The notes beneath the pieces were generated by a model that saw only the letters and a program-made list of their open reading frames with translations, searched no databases and was not told the DNA's origin. Below are positions 38,630-46,314 of a DNA stretch of 64,000 nucleotides, in pieces (the stretch's first letter is position 1; each line of letters begins with the position of its first letter). The translations under genes and the position numbers were made by a program. Source of the stretch: Idiomarina piscisalsi (lineage in GTDB: Bacteria; Pseudomonadota; Gammaproteobacteria; Enterobacterales; Alteromonadaceae); NCBI RefSeq assembly GCF_002211765.1, contig NZ_CP022133.1:1426001-1490000 (forward strand). Reading direction: 5' to 3'.

Positions 38630-39760
38630 TTATTTCTCCTGCCAACTGTAGACATAATCTGGATTTTCAACTTTCATCGCAGCGTCACTCATTTCCAGAG
38701 CGTCGCGCGTATCCAGCATGACTGCGACTTCGTCAGTGAATTTCTTTTTGTGTTCCCGGCCCGCCTTGAAAGCTTTCGGGTGTGGGCCATGGGTAAACCC
38801 TGCGGGATGGAAGGTTACCATACCACGGTCAATATTATCGCGGCTAAAGAAGTCGCCTTCGTGGTAGAACAACACTTCATCATAGTCGTCGTTATTGTGG
38901 TAGAACGGCACTTTCAGTGCGCCAGGGTCAGACTCAATAGGTCTTGGCACAAAGGTGCAGACCACAAAACGTTCAGCAACAAAAGTTGTGTGTGCTGACG
39001 GTGGTAAGTGGTACCGGTGACTCATTAATGGCCGTATGTCACGCCAGTTCAAACGCACCGGTGCTAAGTCACCATGCCAGCCAATAGCATCCAACGGATT
39101 ATACGGATAAGTAATAACGCTGACTTGCTGGTGACGCTTAACATACACTTTCCAGCTGTCTTCGCTGTACTGTGCTTTAAACTCGTCATCAATGGCGGGC
39201 GTATCCAAAACCGCTGGGTCGAATACCGCATGGTTACCGACAATGCCCTTCTCTGGCAGCTGATACGAACCATTGGTGGTTTCAATCATCAGCAGTTCCA
39301 TTTTCTCGTCGGGCTCTAAGCGCCAGTTTGTCGAGCGCGGCACTAAGAAGTAGTCACCTTTAACCAGGTGAATATGGCCATAGTCGCAATACAAATGACC
39401 GCTGCCTTCATGCACAAACAACAGGTCATCGCCGTCGGCATTGCGCACCAAATACTGCATATTTTCAGTACAGTGCCAAATACGGAACTTACAACTGCTG
39501 TTTGACAGCAAGTCCGGCGTCAACCACGGATTTTCCGGCGCTTGCTCGGTAAGCTGATTAAAGTCGAAGGCACGTGGTTTAAGCGGACCTTCCCATTCCG
39601 ACCAACCGGTCGGCGCATGTTGATGATGGAAGTGTGTCGCAGGGCCGAAAAAGCCGCTGCGACCCGCTTCGCGCTCATAAATGGCCTGCTCCGGAAAGTC
39701 AGCATGGGCTTGTCGTGACGACGTCCCTTCCTGCTTCGGGAAGCTGATCCATTTACGCAT
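38630..39760 (-). CDS. hmgA: Homogentisate 1,2-dioxygenase
   Basis: Opens the ring of homogentisate with oxygen and iron(II) to give maleylacetoacetate. It is 376 residues, shorter than the 430-445 of many bacterial and animal forms, but end to end recognisable: FGPATHFHHQHAPTGW, VHEGSGHLYCDYGHI, the iron region LFYHEGDFF and the active-site end MVTFHPAGFTHGPHP. It overlaps hpd by eight bases. Confidence 0.92.
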   Translation of the reverse strand: MRKWISFPKQEGTSSRQAHADFPEQAIYEREAGRSGFFGPATHFHHQHAPTGWSEWEGPLKPRAFDFNQLTEQAPENPWLTPDLLSNSSCKFRIWHCTENMQYLVRNADGDDLLFVHEGSGHLYCDYGHIHLVKGDYFLVPRSTNWRLEPDEKMELLMIETTNGSYQLPEKGIVGNHAVFDPAVLDTPAIDDEFKAQYSEDSWKVYVKRHQQVSVITYPYNPLDAIGWHGDLAPVRLNWRDIRPLMSHRYHLPPSAHTTFVAERFVVCTFVPRPIESDPGALKVPFYHNNDDYDEVLFYHEGDFFSRDNIDRGMVTFHPAGFTHGPHPKAFKAGREHKKKFTDEVAVMLDTRDALEMSDAAMKVENPDYVYSWQEK

Positions 39761-40826
39761 CGTCTAGTACTCCTCGGCGAATTTGGTCTTCTTCAATGCT
39801 CTCAAACAGCGCTTTAAAGTTACCTTCACCAAAGCCTTCGTTACCTTTACGTTGAATGATCTCGAAAAATACCGGACCTATCACAGTTTGCGTGAAAATT
39901 TGCAGCAAAATACCGTCTTTCATTGGCGCACCGTCAATAAGAATACGCTGCTTACGCAGTGCGTCGACGTTTTCGTCATGACCTTCAACACGCTCGTCGA
40001 TTTTCTCGTAGTACGTGTCTGGCGTGTCCATGAACTCCATACCGATTGAGCGTAAGTCTTCAACGGTTTTGTAGATGTTGTCAGACGTCAGTGCAATGTG
40101 CTGAATGCCTTCGCCTTTGTATTCGCGCAGGTATTCTTCAATTTGAGACTTGTCGTCGTGCGACTCGTTAATAGGAATACGAATTTTGCCGCAAGGTGCG
40201 GTCATTGCACGGCTTAGAAGACCTGTCAGCTTACCTTCAATGTCGAAATAACGGATTTCACGGAAGTTACCAATGCGCTCATAAAAGCCTGCCCAGGTAT
40301 CCATGTTGCCGCGGAAAACATTATGCGTCAGGTGATCAATTTCATAAAGACCTGCCGCATGCTCTTTCATTTTGCCTTCCCAGTTGTCGTAGAAGTCAAA
40401 ATGTTGCTTATAAATTTCATTGTTTTCATAGTTATCAATGAAGTAAAGCGCACTTTCACCAATACCAAAAACCGCTGGAATGTTTTCAACAACACCTTTG
40501 TCTTCAGGGAAAGCTTTAGCGCCGTTCTCTAAAGAGTGCGTTAATGCGTGGTTAGCATCTTTAACACGCCATGCCATGCCACATACGCTCGGACCGTGAT
40601 CTTTTGCAAAGTCTTCAGCCTGACCGCCTGGCTCCGCATTTACCACAAAGTTAATGTCGTTTTGCTTGAATAACCACGCTTGTTTTGACTTATGCTTTGC
40701 TACTTCAGTAAAACCAAGCTTATCGAATAAATCTTTTAATGCGTCAATGCCTTTTTGATCCGGAGCTGTGTACTCAACGAATTCAAAACCGTCTGTATTT
40801 AGGGGATTGGTGACTTGCTCTGACAT
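39753..40826 (-). CDS. hpd: 4-Hydroxyphenylpyruvate dioxygenase
   Basis: Converts 4-hydroxyphenylpyruvate to homogentisate. It is 357 residues (typical bacterial 350-360), with a vicinal-oxygen-chelate fold. The iron ligands sit in EIDHLTHNV, GIQHIALTSD and GPVFFEIIQRKGNEGFGEGNFKAL. First gene of the run hpd-hmgA-fah-maiA. The 219-base leader ahead of it holds two candidate TyrR boxes. Confidence 0.96.
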   Translation of the reverse strand: MSEQVTNPLNTDGFEFVEYTAPDQKGIDALKDLFDKLGFTEVAKHKSKQAWLFKQNDINFVVNAEPGGQAEDFAKDHGPSVCGMAWRVKDANHALTHSLENGAKAFPEDKGVVENIPAVFGIGESALYFIDNYENNEIYKQHFDFYDNWEGKMKEHAAGLYEIDHLTHNVFRGNMDTWAGFYERIGNFREIRYFDIEGKLTGLLSRAMTAPCGKIRIPINESHDDKSQIEEYLREYKGEGIQHIALTSDNIYKTVEDLRSIGMEFMDTPDTYYEKIDERVEGHDENVDALRKQRILIDGAPMKDGILLQIFTQTVIGPVFFEIIQRKGNEGFGEGNFKALFESIEEDQIRRGVLDDA

Positions 40827-40935
40827 TATTACTTCCTCTTGTTATTCGTTTATTAACCCTAAGACTGTAGCCGTAAAGGTGCTAACAATGCGAATTAAGA
40901 GAAGAAATAGTGTCAGTTGAACAAAAGTGTTTTAT

Positions 40936-40953
40936 TGTAAAGTAATTATTACA
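40936..40953. promoter_or_regulatory. Candidate TyrR box 1 upstream of hpd
   Basis: TGTAAAGTAATTATTACA matches the TyrR box TGTAAA-N6-TTTACA at 11 of 12 positions and keeps the invariant G-N14-C. It lies about 110 bases before the hpd start and 60 bases from box 2. Confidence 0.72.
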
Positions 40954-40995
40954 GGATAAATCCTTGCTTTGCATCACGGTTTATCCTGCTATTGG

Positions 40996-41013
40996 CGTAA
41001 ACTTAAATGTACA
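40996..41013. promoter_or_regulatory. Candidate TyrR box 2 upstream of hpd
   Basis: CGTAAACTTAAATGTACA matches the TyrR consensus at 10 of 12 positions with G-N14-C kept. Its centre is 60 bases from box 1, a spacing that would allow cooperative binding on the same DNA face if the turns agree. Confidence 0.55.
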
Positions 41014-41045
41014 AGCTAGCTTTTTTGGCACTTTAAGTTTACGAG

Positions 41046-42623
41046 TTAAGTTTCCGTCTTAGGTTTTCTAGGACGTCCTTTGCGCTGCTTGCCTATACCG
41101 TAATCCCGCAACTTATTGGCAACGGCAGTATGAGAGAGTCCTAAGCGCTTCGCTAACTGCCGGGTACTTGGGTAATTCGGGTACAGTCGCTTCATGATAT
41201 GACTTTCAAACTGGCGTAACGCTTCTTCCAGGCTAATATCCTCAATATCTACCGCCAGACGCTCGTCGTTTCTTTCCAGTTCCGGCAAACGAATATCTGC
41301 AGGCTCCAGAGTCTGCCCTTCCAACATGGAAACAGAGCGGAACATGGTATTTTCTAACTGACGAACATTGCCCGGCCAATGATAATTTTTCAGGCGATCT
41401 TTCGCCGTTCGACTAATTTGGACCTGGCTTCGCCCGAGTTTTTTACACGCTTGTGCGACAAAGTGTTCAGCGAGTAAAACAATATCCGCTTTACGCTCAC
41501 GTAATGGCGGCACCGTTAGCGCTAAAACATTTAAACGATAGTACAGGTCTTCCCGGAAATCACCGTTCTCAACCAGCTCGAAAAGGTTACCCTGAGCCGT
41601 ACAAATGACTCGTACATCGACACTGACTTCCTGCTCTTCGCCGATACGGCGAAATACACCGTCCTCCAGAAAGCGCAGTAATTTTGCCTGAAGGCCAATC
41701 GACATTTCACCCACAGAATCAAGCAACACGGTTCCGCCGGCGGCTTGCTCAAGCACTCCGGTTTTCTTAGCGCTTTGGGCACTAATACTGCCTTCCGCAT
41801 GACCAAACAGTTCACTCTCCGCAACATTATCGGGCAGTGCAGCACAATTAATAGCTAGAAAGGGTTGCTCATGGCGCGGGCTGGCCAAGTGGCAAGCTTT
41901 TGCGAGCAACTCTTTGCCCACCCCTGTTTCCCCCTCCAATAACAAGGGCGCATCCAGCTCCGCCATACGTTGGGCGTCGCTAATGACTCGTTTCATCGCA
42001 GGTGTTTCAGTAAGCAGGCGATCAAAGGCCGCTTTATTACTGGCTTGCTGCCAGTTTTCGGTAACGGGTTCCGACTTGCAGGTCATCACGGCGCCCGCAA
42101 AGACTTCCGTCCCCTCCTCGTCATTAACCCAAATCGGTAGCAATTGCGCGTAATATTGATCACTGCCTATGGTTACGGCTTCGTAGATTGGCATTTTGGG
42201 TTGTTTATCGAGCCAGCGTTGTAGTGCAATTCCCTGCACAAACTGTGAAAGAGGCTCACCTTTAAGCACGTCATGACTGTCCGAGAGCAGCTTCAAACCC
42301 GCGTCGTTAATAATATCGATAACGCCTTTGGTGTCTATGGACAGAACCGGATCCGGTAACGTAGAAAGCAGCAGATTAAACTCGTAATGCTCTCGTTCAA
42401 ACGGCATGTATGGAATGGTTTTTACGTCGATAACATTAGGAATACGACGGATTTGCGGCATTAAATGACGAAAATCATCGAAGTCCAGCTCAGGAAAGTT
42501 AAGAAAGATTTTTCCTTTAGGGTCAACTTCAATGCCACGTAGGTCTATTTCGTGATCACGCAGAATCTGCAGGACATCCTGACAAATACCAAGCCTATCA
42601 TCACAGGTAATTTCTAGCCGCAT
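41046..42623 (-). CDS. tyrR: TyrR-family regulator of aromatic amino acid metabolism
   Basis: A 525-residue regulator with an ACT domain (1-70), a PAS domain (about 80-140), an AAA+ ATPase domain (Walker A GETGVGKE, 231-238) and a C-terminal helix-turn-helix (RQLAKRLGLSHTAVANKLRDYG). The GAFTGA loop that contacts sigma-54 is replaced by AEGSIS near 277-282, as in E. coli TyrR, so it should act through sigma-70 promoters. It senses Tyr/Phe and probably controls hpd-maiA and itself. Separated from phhB by a terminator, so it has its own promoter. Confidence 0.93.
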   Translation of the reverse strand: MRLEITCDDRLGICQDVLQILRDHEIDLRGIEVDPKGKIFLNFPELDFDDFRHLMPQIRRIPNVIDVKTIPYMPFEREHYEFNLLLSTLPDPVLSIDTKGVIDIINDAGLKLLSDSHDVLKGEPLSQFVQGIALQRWLDKQPKMPIYEAVTIGSDQYYAQLLPIWVNDEEGTEVFAGAVMTCKSEPVTENWQQASNKAAFDRLLTETPAMKRVISDAQRMAELDAPLLLEGETGVGKELLAKACHLASPRHEQPFLAINCAALPDNVAESELFGHAEGSISAQSAKKTGVLEQAAGGTVLLDSVGEMSIGLQAKLLRFLEDGVFRRIGEEQEVSVDVRVICTAQGNLFELVENGDFREDLYYRLNVLALTVPPLRERKADIVLLAEHFVAQACKKLGRSQVQISRTAKDRLKNYHWPGNVRQLENTMFRSVSMLEGQTLEPADIRLPELERNDERLAVDIEDISLEEALRQFESHIMKRLYPNYPSTRQLAKRLGLSHTAVANKLRDYGIGKQRKGRPRKPKTET

Positions 42624-42629
42624 AACACC

Positions 42630-42664
42630 TTGCTTTACCGTCTAAATGTAAAGCAAATGATACA
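42630..42664 (-). promoter_or_regulatory. Inverted repeat and candidate TyrR box upstream of tyrR
   Basis: TTGCTTTAC-N9-GTAAAGCAA (42630-42656) is a perfect 9-base inverted repeat just before the tyrR start. Overlapping it, TGTAAAGCAAATGATACA (42647-42664) matches the TyrR box at 10 of 12 positions. Together they suggest that TyrR represses its own gene. Confidence 0.5.
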
Positions 42665-42680
42665 CCAAAGACGCGCATTT

Positions 42681-42718
42681 AAAAACAAAAAACCCCGAGC
42701 GCGTTCACTTGGGGTTTT
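42681..42718 (-). terminator. Terminator after phhB
   Basis: Read on the minus strand, AAAACCCC and GGGGTTTT pair, with three further inner pairs, followed by TTTTTTGTTTTT. It separates the phhAB transcript from tyrR. Confidence 0.82.
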
Positions 42719-42744
42719 AACATCGATTGATTAAACGCAGTTAC

Positions 42745-43086
42745 TTAGGCGTCGACTACTTTGTCGGTTTTCGCCGCCATAATAAAGTCGTTTTTGTGCA
42801 GACCATTAATCGAGTGAGTCCACCACGTTACGGTGACTTTGCCCCACTCAGTAGTAATTTCAGGGTGGTGCTTTTCTTCTTCCGCAATTTCACCAACACG
42901 GTTAGTGAACGCCAAAGCCTGCTTAAAGTTTTTAAACTTGTATTCGCGCTGCAACATCATCACACCGTCATTCGTGACCGGTGTCCAATCAGGGATTTCA
43001 CGCATTAACTCTTTTAGCTCGTCATCACTCACTTTAGGTGCGTCAGCGTGACAAGCTTCACAACGTTCTTGATCTAATTGTGCCAT
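42745..43086 (-). CDS. phhB: Pterin-4a-carbinolamine dehydratase
   Basis: Recycles the tetrahydropterin cofactor of phenylalanine hydroxylase by dehydrating the 4a-carbinolamine. It is 113 residues, the usual size, with the active-site [28 protein letters not shown] read in part (HHPEI, TWWTH). It lies 36 bases after phhA, the standard pair. A terminator follows. Confidence 0.95.
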   Translation of the reverse strand: MAQLDQERCEACHADAPKVSDDELKELMREIPDWTPVTNDGVMMLQREYKFKNFKQALAFTNRVGEIAEEEKHHPEITTEWGKVTVTWWTHSINGLHKNDFIMAAKTDKVVDA

Positions 43087-43122
43087 TAAACTTACTCCTC
43101 GTTGTTCTTTATTTTGGCAAAA

Positions 43123-43917
43123 CTAAGCTGCATCTTTTGGCGGGAACTTCGGTTCAAATAAGCCAAGTTCCATCGCTTCATGAACCAGTGACATGATATC
43201 CATGTCAGAAATTTCAAACAGCTCATCAACACTCTCTATGGTATAGTAAATGGGCTGAATAATATCAATCCGGTACGGTGTTCTTAACGCATCAAGCGCT
43301 TTTAACGGTTTCCGCTCCGGTTTATCGCTGTTCACTGCATACTCAGTCTCCGCCGGCGATGACAAGATACCACCACCATAAATACGCGTGCCTTCTTTGG
43401 TTTGTAATAACCCAAATTCAACCGTAAACCAGTAAAGGCGAGCCAAATAGACACGTTCTTTCGGCGTTGCTGCATAACCGAGTTTACCGTACTGGTGCGT
43501 AAAGTGAGCGAATGCTGGATTCGTTAACAGCGGACAGTGACCAAATATCTCATGAAAGATATCCGGCTCTTGCAAGTAATCAAACTCTTCGCGAGTTCGG
43601 ATAAAAGTCGCAACCGGGAATTGTTTATTCGCCAACAGACGGAAAAACTCATCGAACGGAATAAGCGCCGGTACCGCAGCAACCTGCCACCCCGTTTCCC
43701 GCTCCAGAACCTCATTCAGTTCGTGCAGTTGCGGTAAGCGATCTTTCGGTAAGTTGAGTAATTCAAGTCCCTTCATATACTCGTCACAAGCTTTACCCGG
43801 AATGCATTCTAGCTGACGTTCAACGAGATCTTTCCATATCGCGTTTTCTTCGTCAGTCCAGTGAATAATACCGTTTTCGTCCGGTTGCTTCGATACGTAT
43901 TGACTTTCTTTACCCAT
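43123..43917 (-). CDS. phhA: Phenylalanine 4-monooxygenase
   Basis: Hydroxylates Phe to Tyr with tetrahydropterin and iron. It is a 264-residue catalytic-domain-only bacterial form. The iron ligands are H122 and H127 in FHEIFGHCP and E167 in FTVEFGL. It is the entry step of the Phe-to-fumarate route of this region. The gap to the methionine gamma-lyase gene upstream is only 60 bases, with no clear TyrR box in it. Confidence 0.97.
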   Translation of the reverse strand: MGKESQYVSKQPDENGIIHWTDEENAIWKDLVERQLECIPGKACDEYMKGLELLNLPKDRLPQLHELNEVLERETGWQVAAVPALIPFDEFFRLLANKQFPVATFIRTREEFDYLQEPDIFHEIFGHCPLLTNPAFAHFTHQYGKLGYAATPKERVYLARLYWFTVEFGLLQTKEGTRIYGGGILSSPAETEYAVNSDKPERKPLKALDALRTPYRIDIIQPIYYTIESVDELFEISDMDIMSLVHEAMELGLFEPKFPPKDAA

Positions 43918-43977
43918 AATTCAACCTTGTTGCTTCCTCATTAAATTTTGATAGTTATTGTTATTATTAGTTCAGAA

Positions 43978-45210
43978 TCACGCTGACTGTTGCCACTGCG
44001 CTTTACACGCATCCAACGCTTGCTCAATGTCAGCGATAATATCGTCTGCGGCCTCTAAGCCGACAGCGATACGAATTAAGGTGTCGGAGATGCCTGCTTT
44101 CGCCCTCGCTTCCGGCGTATAAGGCGAATGTGTCATCGACGCCGGGTGCTGAATCAGCGTTTCAGCATCCCCTAAACTCACGGCGAGTTTTATCATTCGC
44201 AGCTGATCCAGAAAGTAACGCGCCATGGCTTCATCGCCATCCAGTTCAAACGCAATAACCGCTCCGTTCGCTTTCATTTGGTGACCCATCAGCTTCTGAG
44301 CATTATGATCAGGCGCCCCTGGGAAGTAGATGGTCTTTACGTCGCTGCGCTGAGTTAAAAATTCATACACCTTATTGGCGTTTTCGCAGTGTCGCTGCAT
44401 GCGTACGTCGAGCGTCTTTAAACCACGCAAAATAAGCCAAGCGTCATGTGGACTCATGGTAGCGCCCATATCTTTTAATGTCGTACCTTTAATTGTCGCT
44501 ATATCTTCGGCACTTCCGCATACAATGCCTGCAACGACATCACCATGACCATTAAGAAACTTCGTCGCACTATGAACCACAATATCGGCACCGTGCTGTT
44601 TCGGCTGCTGCAATAGCGGGGTCATAAAGGTGTTGTCGACAATCAGTCGAATGTCTTTGTCTTTTATAACCGCATGTACAGCATCAATATCCACTGTTTT
44701 TAAATGCGGGTTCGCGGGTGTTTCTAAAAACACCAGACGCGTGTTGTCTTTAATGCTAGATGCTAAGAGCTCGGTATCCGTTAAGTCGATAAAGTCAGCA
44801 TGCACACCAAAACGCTCGAACAGCTCGCTAAACAACGCAAAACTGCAACCATAAATCGCATCAGATACAATAATATGATCGCCAGCTTTCACAAACGCCA
44901 TGGTGGTTGCCGCTATCGCTCCCATGCCAGTGGCGGCAGCCGCAGCGGCTTCATAGCCCTCTAACTCAGCCATGCGTTGCTCAAGTTCGTTGGTGGTCGG
45001 GTTGCCTAAGCGACTGTAAATATAGCCTTCTTCCTCTCCGGCGAAACGGCGTGAGCCCTGCTCTGAAGAGGAAAAAGCAAAGGTTGATGTTTGGTATAAC
45101 GGACTGCTCAGCGCACCATGAGGGTCGTCATGGTTCGCACCAGCATGAATCACCTGAGTTGCAGGTTGCCACTTATTATTAGAATGATTGTGGTTGCTCT
45201 TGGCAGACAT
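43978..45210 (-). CDS. mdeA: Methionine gamma-lyase
   Basis: A PLP enzyme that splits methionine into methanethiol, 2-oxobutyrate and ammonia. It is 410 residues of the Cys/Met metabolism family. The PLP lysine is in VVHSATKFLNGHGD. The cysteine of YGCSFAL sits where Pseudomonas methionine gamma-lyase has its activity-important Cys116, and AVSLGDAETLIQHPASMTHS follows the lyase closely; this favours it over cystathionine enzymes. The N terminus is rich in His and Asn. It lies upstream of phhA on the same strand, so both may be induced together. Confidence 0.87.
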   Translation of the reverse strand: MSAKSNHNHSNNKWQPATQVIHAGANHDDPHGALSSPLYQTSTFAFSSSEQGSRRFAGEEEGYIYSRLGNPTTNELEQRMAELEGYEAAAAAATGMGAIAATTMAFVKAGDHIIVSDAIYGCSFALFSELFERFGVHADFIDLTDTELLASSIKDNTRLVFLETPANPHLKTVDIDAVHAVIKDKDIRLIVDNTFMTPLLQQPKQHGADIVVHSATKFLNGHGDVVAGIVCGSAEDIATIKGTTLKDMGATMSPHDAWLILRGLKTLDVRMQRHCENANKVYEFLTQRSDVKTIYFPGAPDHNAQKLMGHQMKANGAVIAFELDGDEAMARYFLDQLRMIKLAVSLGDAETLIQHPASMTHSPYTPEARAKAGISDTLIRIAVGLEAADDIIADIEQALDACKAQWQQSA

Positions 45211-45241
45211 ACAAATTGCACTCGTTTGTCAGTAAAATGTT

Positions 45242-45268
45242 AACGAGCAACAGAGTGCAACGAGCAAC
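45242..45268. repeat. Direct repeat upstream of the methionine gamma-lyase gene
   Basis: AACGAGCAAC occurs twice, at 45242-45251 and 45259-45268, with a period of 17 bases, and GAGTGCAA (45253-45260) is complementary to TTGCACTC at 45216-45223. The site lies 30-60 bases ahead of the gene on its 5' side. It could be a regulator site or a leader hairpin. It is not a known MetJ box. Confidence 0.35.
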
Positions 45269-45318
45269 CCAATATTGGCAATCTTTGCGCTATCTCAAAC
45301 CTTTTACAAAGTGTAACG

Positions 45319-46314
45319 CTAGTTTTCCACTTTACTCTCCGGCGTCTTTACACCCTTAGAAAATTGGGCTTTATACAGCGATGGAAGAACGCCTTTTAAT
45401 TGGCGCAGCAAGTCTTTTTGAAGCTGCCCATATCCTGGCTTTTTGGTGTGCTGAAATGACAGCGGCCGGCACAGCGACATTACTTGATAACCCAGTCTTG
45501 CTGTTAAAAGACCCGCACCCAGCCCCTGCCCGGCACGTACGGAAAGTTTCGTTATCAGTTCAGCGCTCACCCATTGTGTGCCTAAATCGACAGCAGCCTC
45601 ACTTATTCCTGAATAGGCGATATTCGCCAACACTTGCCGCCATAACCGAATACGCGCTAAGTATCCTAGTTTCACGCCGTAAAGTCCGGCAATACGATGA
45701 ATCATGCGCTGATTACGCCATAAAATAATCAGCATATCTAAGACCGCAAAGGGGCTGACTGCTATCATAGCAGCCGCTTCCGCGGACCAACGGCTGATAA
45801 GTCGGCTGGCTTGTTGGTCAACGCGACTTAAAATATCGCATTCAAATCGTTCACGCTTTTCACTGTCAGACCAGTAGGGCTGGTAGATCTGCATCCAGCG
45901 TTCTTCTAAATCAGGATGATCCAGCAGCTTCAATTGTTGTTCAATACTTTCTGTACCCTGACTCTGAGCGTGCCAGCGACGTTTTAACTGGCGAAGCTGC
46001 CAGAATTCTTTGACAAAAAAGCCGACAAGCAAACCCAGTATTAATGTAAAACCAGCACTCCATAGCGTCCCCAATACCCAACTTTGCTGCCATGATTCAA
46101 TAATAGCCAGCACGAGCTCAATAATTCCGGCAACCGATGCCAAGACAACGCCCAGCAGCAACCAACGTCCCCACCGACGCAGTTGTCTCTCGAACTTAGT
46201 CTGCATTTGCACCGTTGATAGCACGTCGCCCGTTTCATCAACAGATTCGGTATTTGCTCGTGGCTCTGCGTCCTCGTCCACGGAATAATAAGTGAGCTCG
46301 CGATGTTTGCTCAT
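45319..46314 (-). CDS. ycjF: YcjF-family inner-membrane protein (DUF697)
   Basis: A 331-residue membrane protein. After an acidic N terminus come two hydrophobic segments (about 52-73 and 81-104), then a DUF697 helical region (about 180-310). E. coli YcjF is part of the Psp regulon. Function not established. It overlaps ycjX by four bases. The order pspABC-ycjX-ycjF matches gammaproteobacterial neighbourhoods. Confidence 0.9.
   Translation of the reverse strand: MSKHRELTYYSVDEDAEPRANTESVDETGDVLSTVQMQTKFERQLRRWGRWLLLGVVLASVAGIIELVLAIIESWQQSWVLGTLWSAGFTLILGLLVGFFVKEFWQLRQLKRRWHAQSQGTESIEQQLKLLDHPDLEERWMQIYQPYWSDSEKRERFECDILSRVDQQASRLISRWSAEAAAMIAVSPFAVLDMLIILWRNQRMIHRIAGLYGVKLGYLARIRLWRQVLANIAYSGISEAAVDLGTQWVSAELITKLSVRAGQGLGAGLLTARLGYQVMSLCRPLSFQHTKKPGYGQLQKDLLRQLKGVLPSLYKAQFSKGVKTPESKVEN

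Noticed and set aside
38630..39760. hmgA as a truncated gene because it is about 60 residues short
   Set aside because: All catalytic regions are there in order and both ends overlap neighbours properly; it is a shorter family type.
45301..45320. TTACAAAGTGTAA as a TyrR box before the methionine gamma-lyase gene
   Set aside because: The half-sites are in the wrong orientation and only three bases apart; it does not fit TGTAAA-N6-TTTACA.
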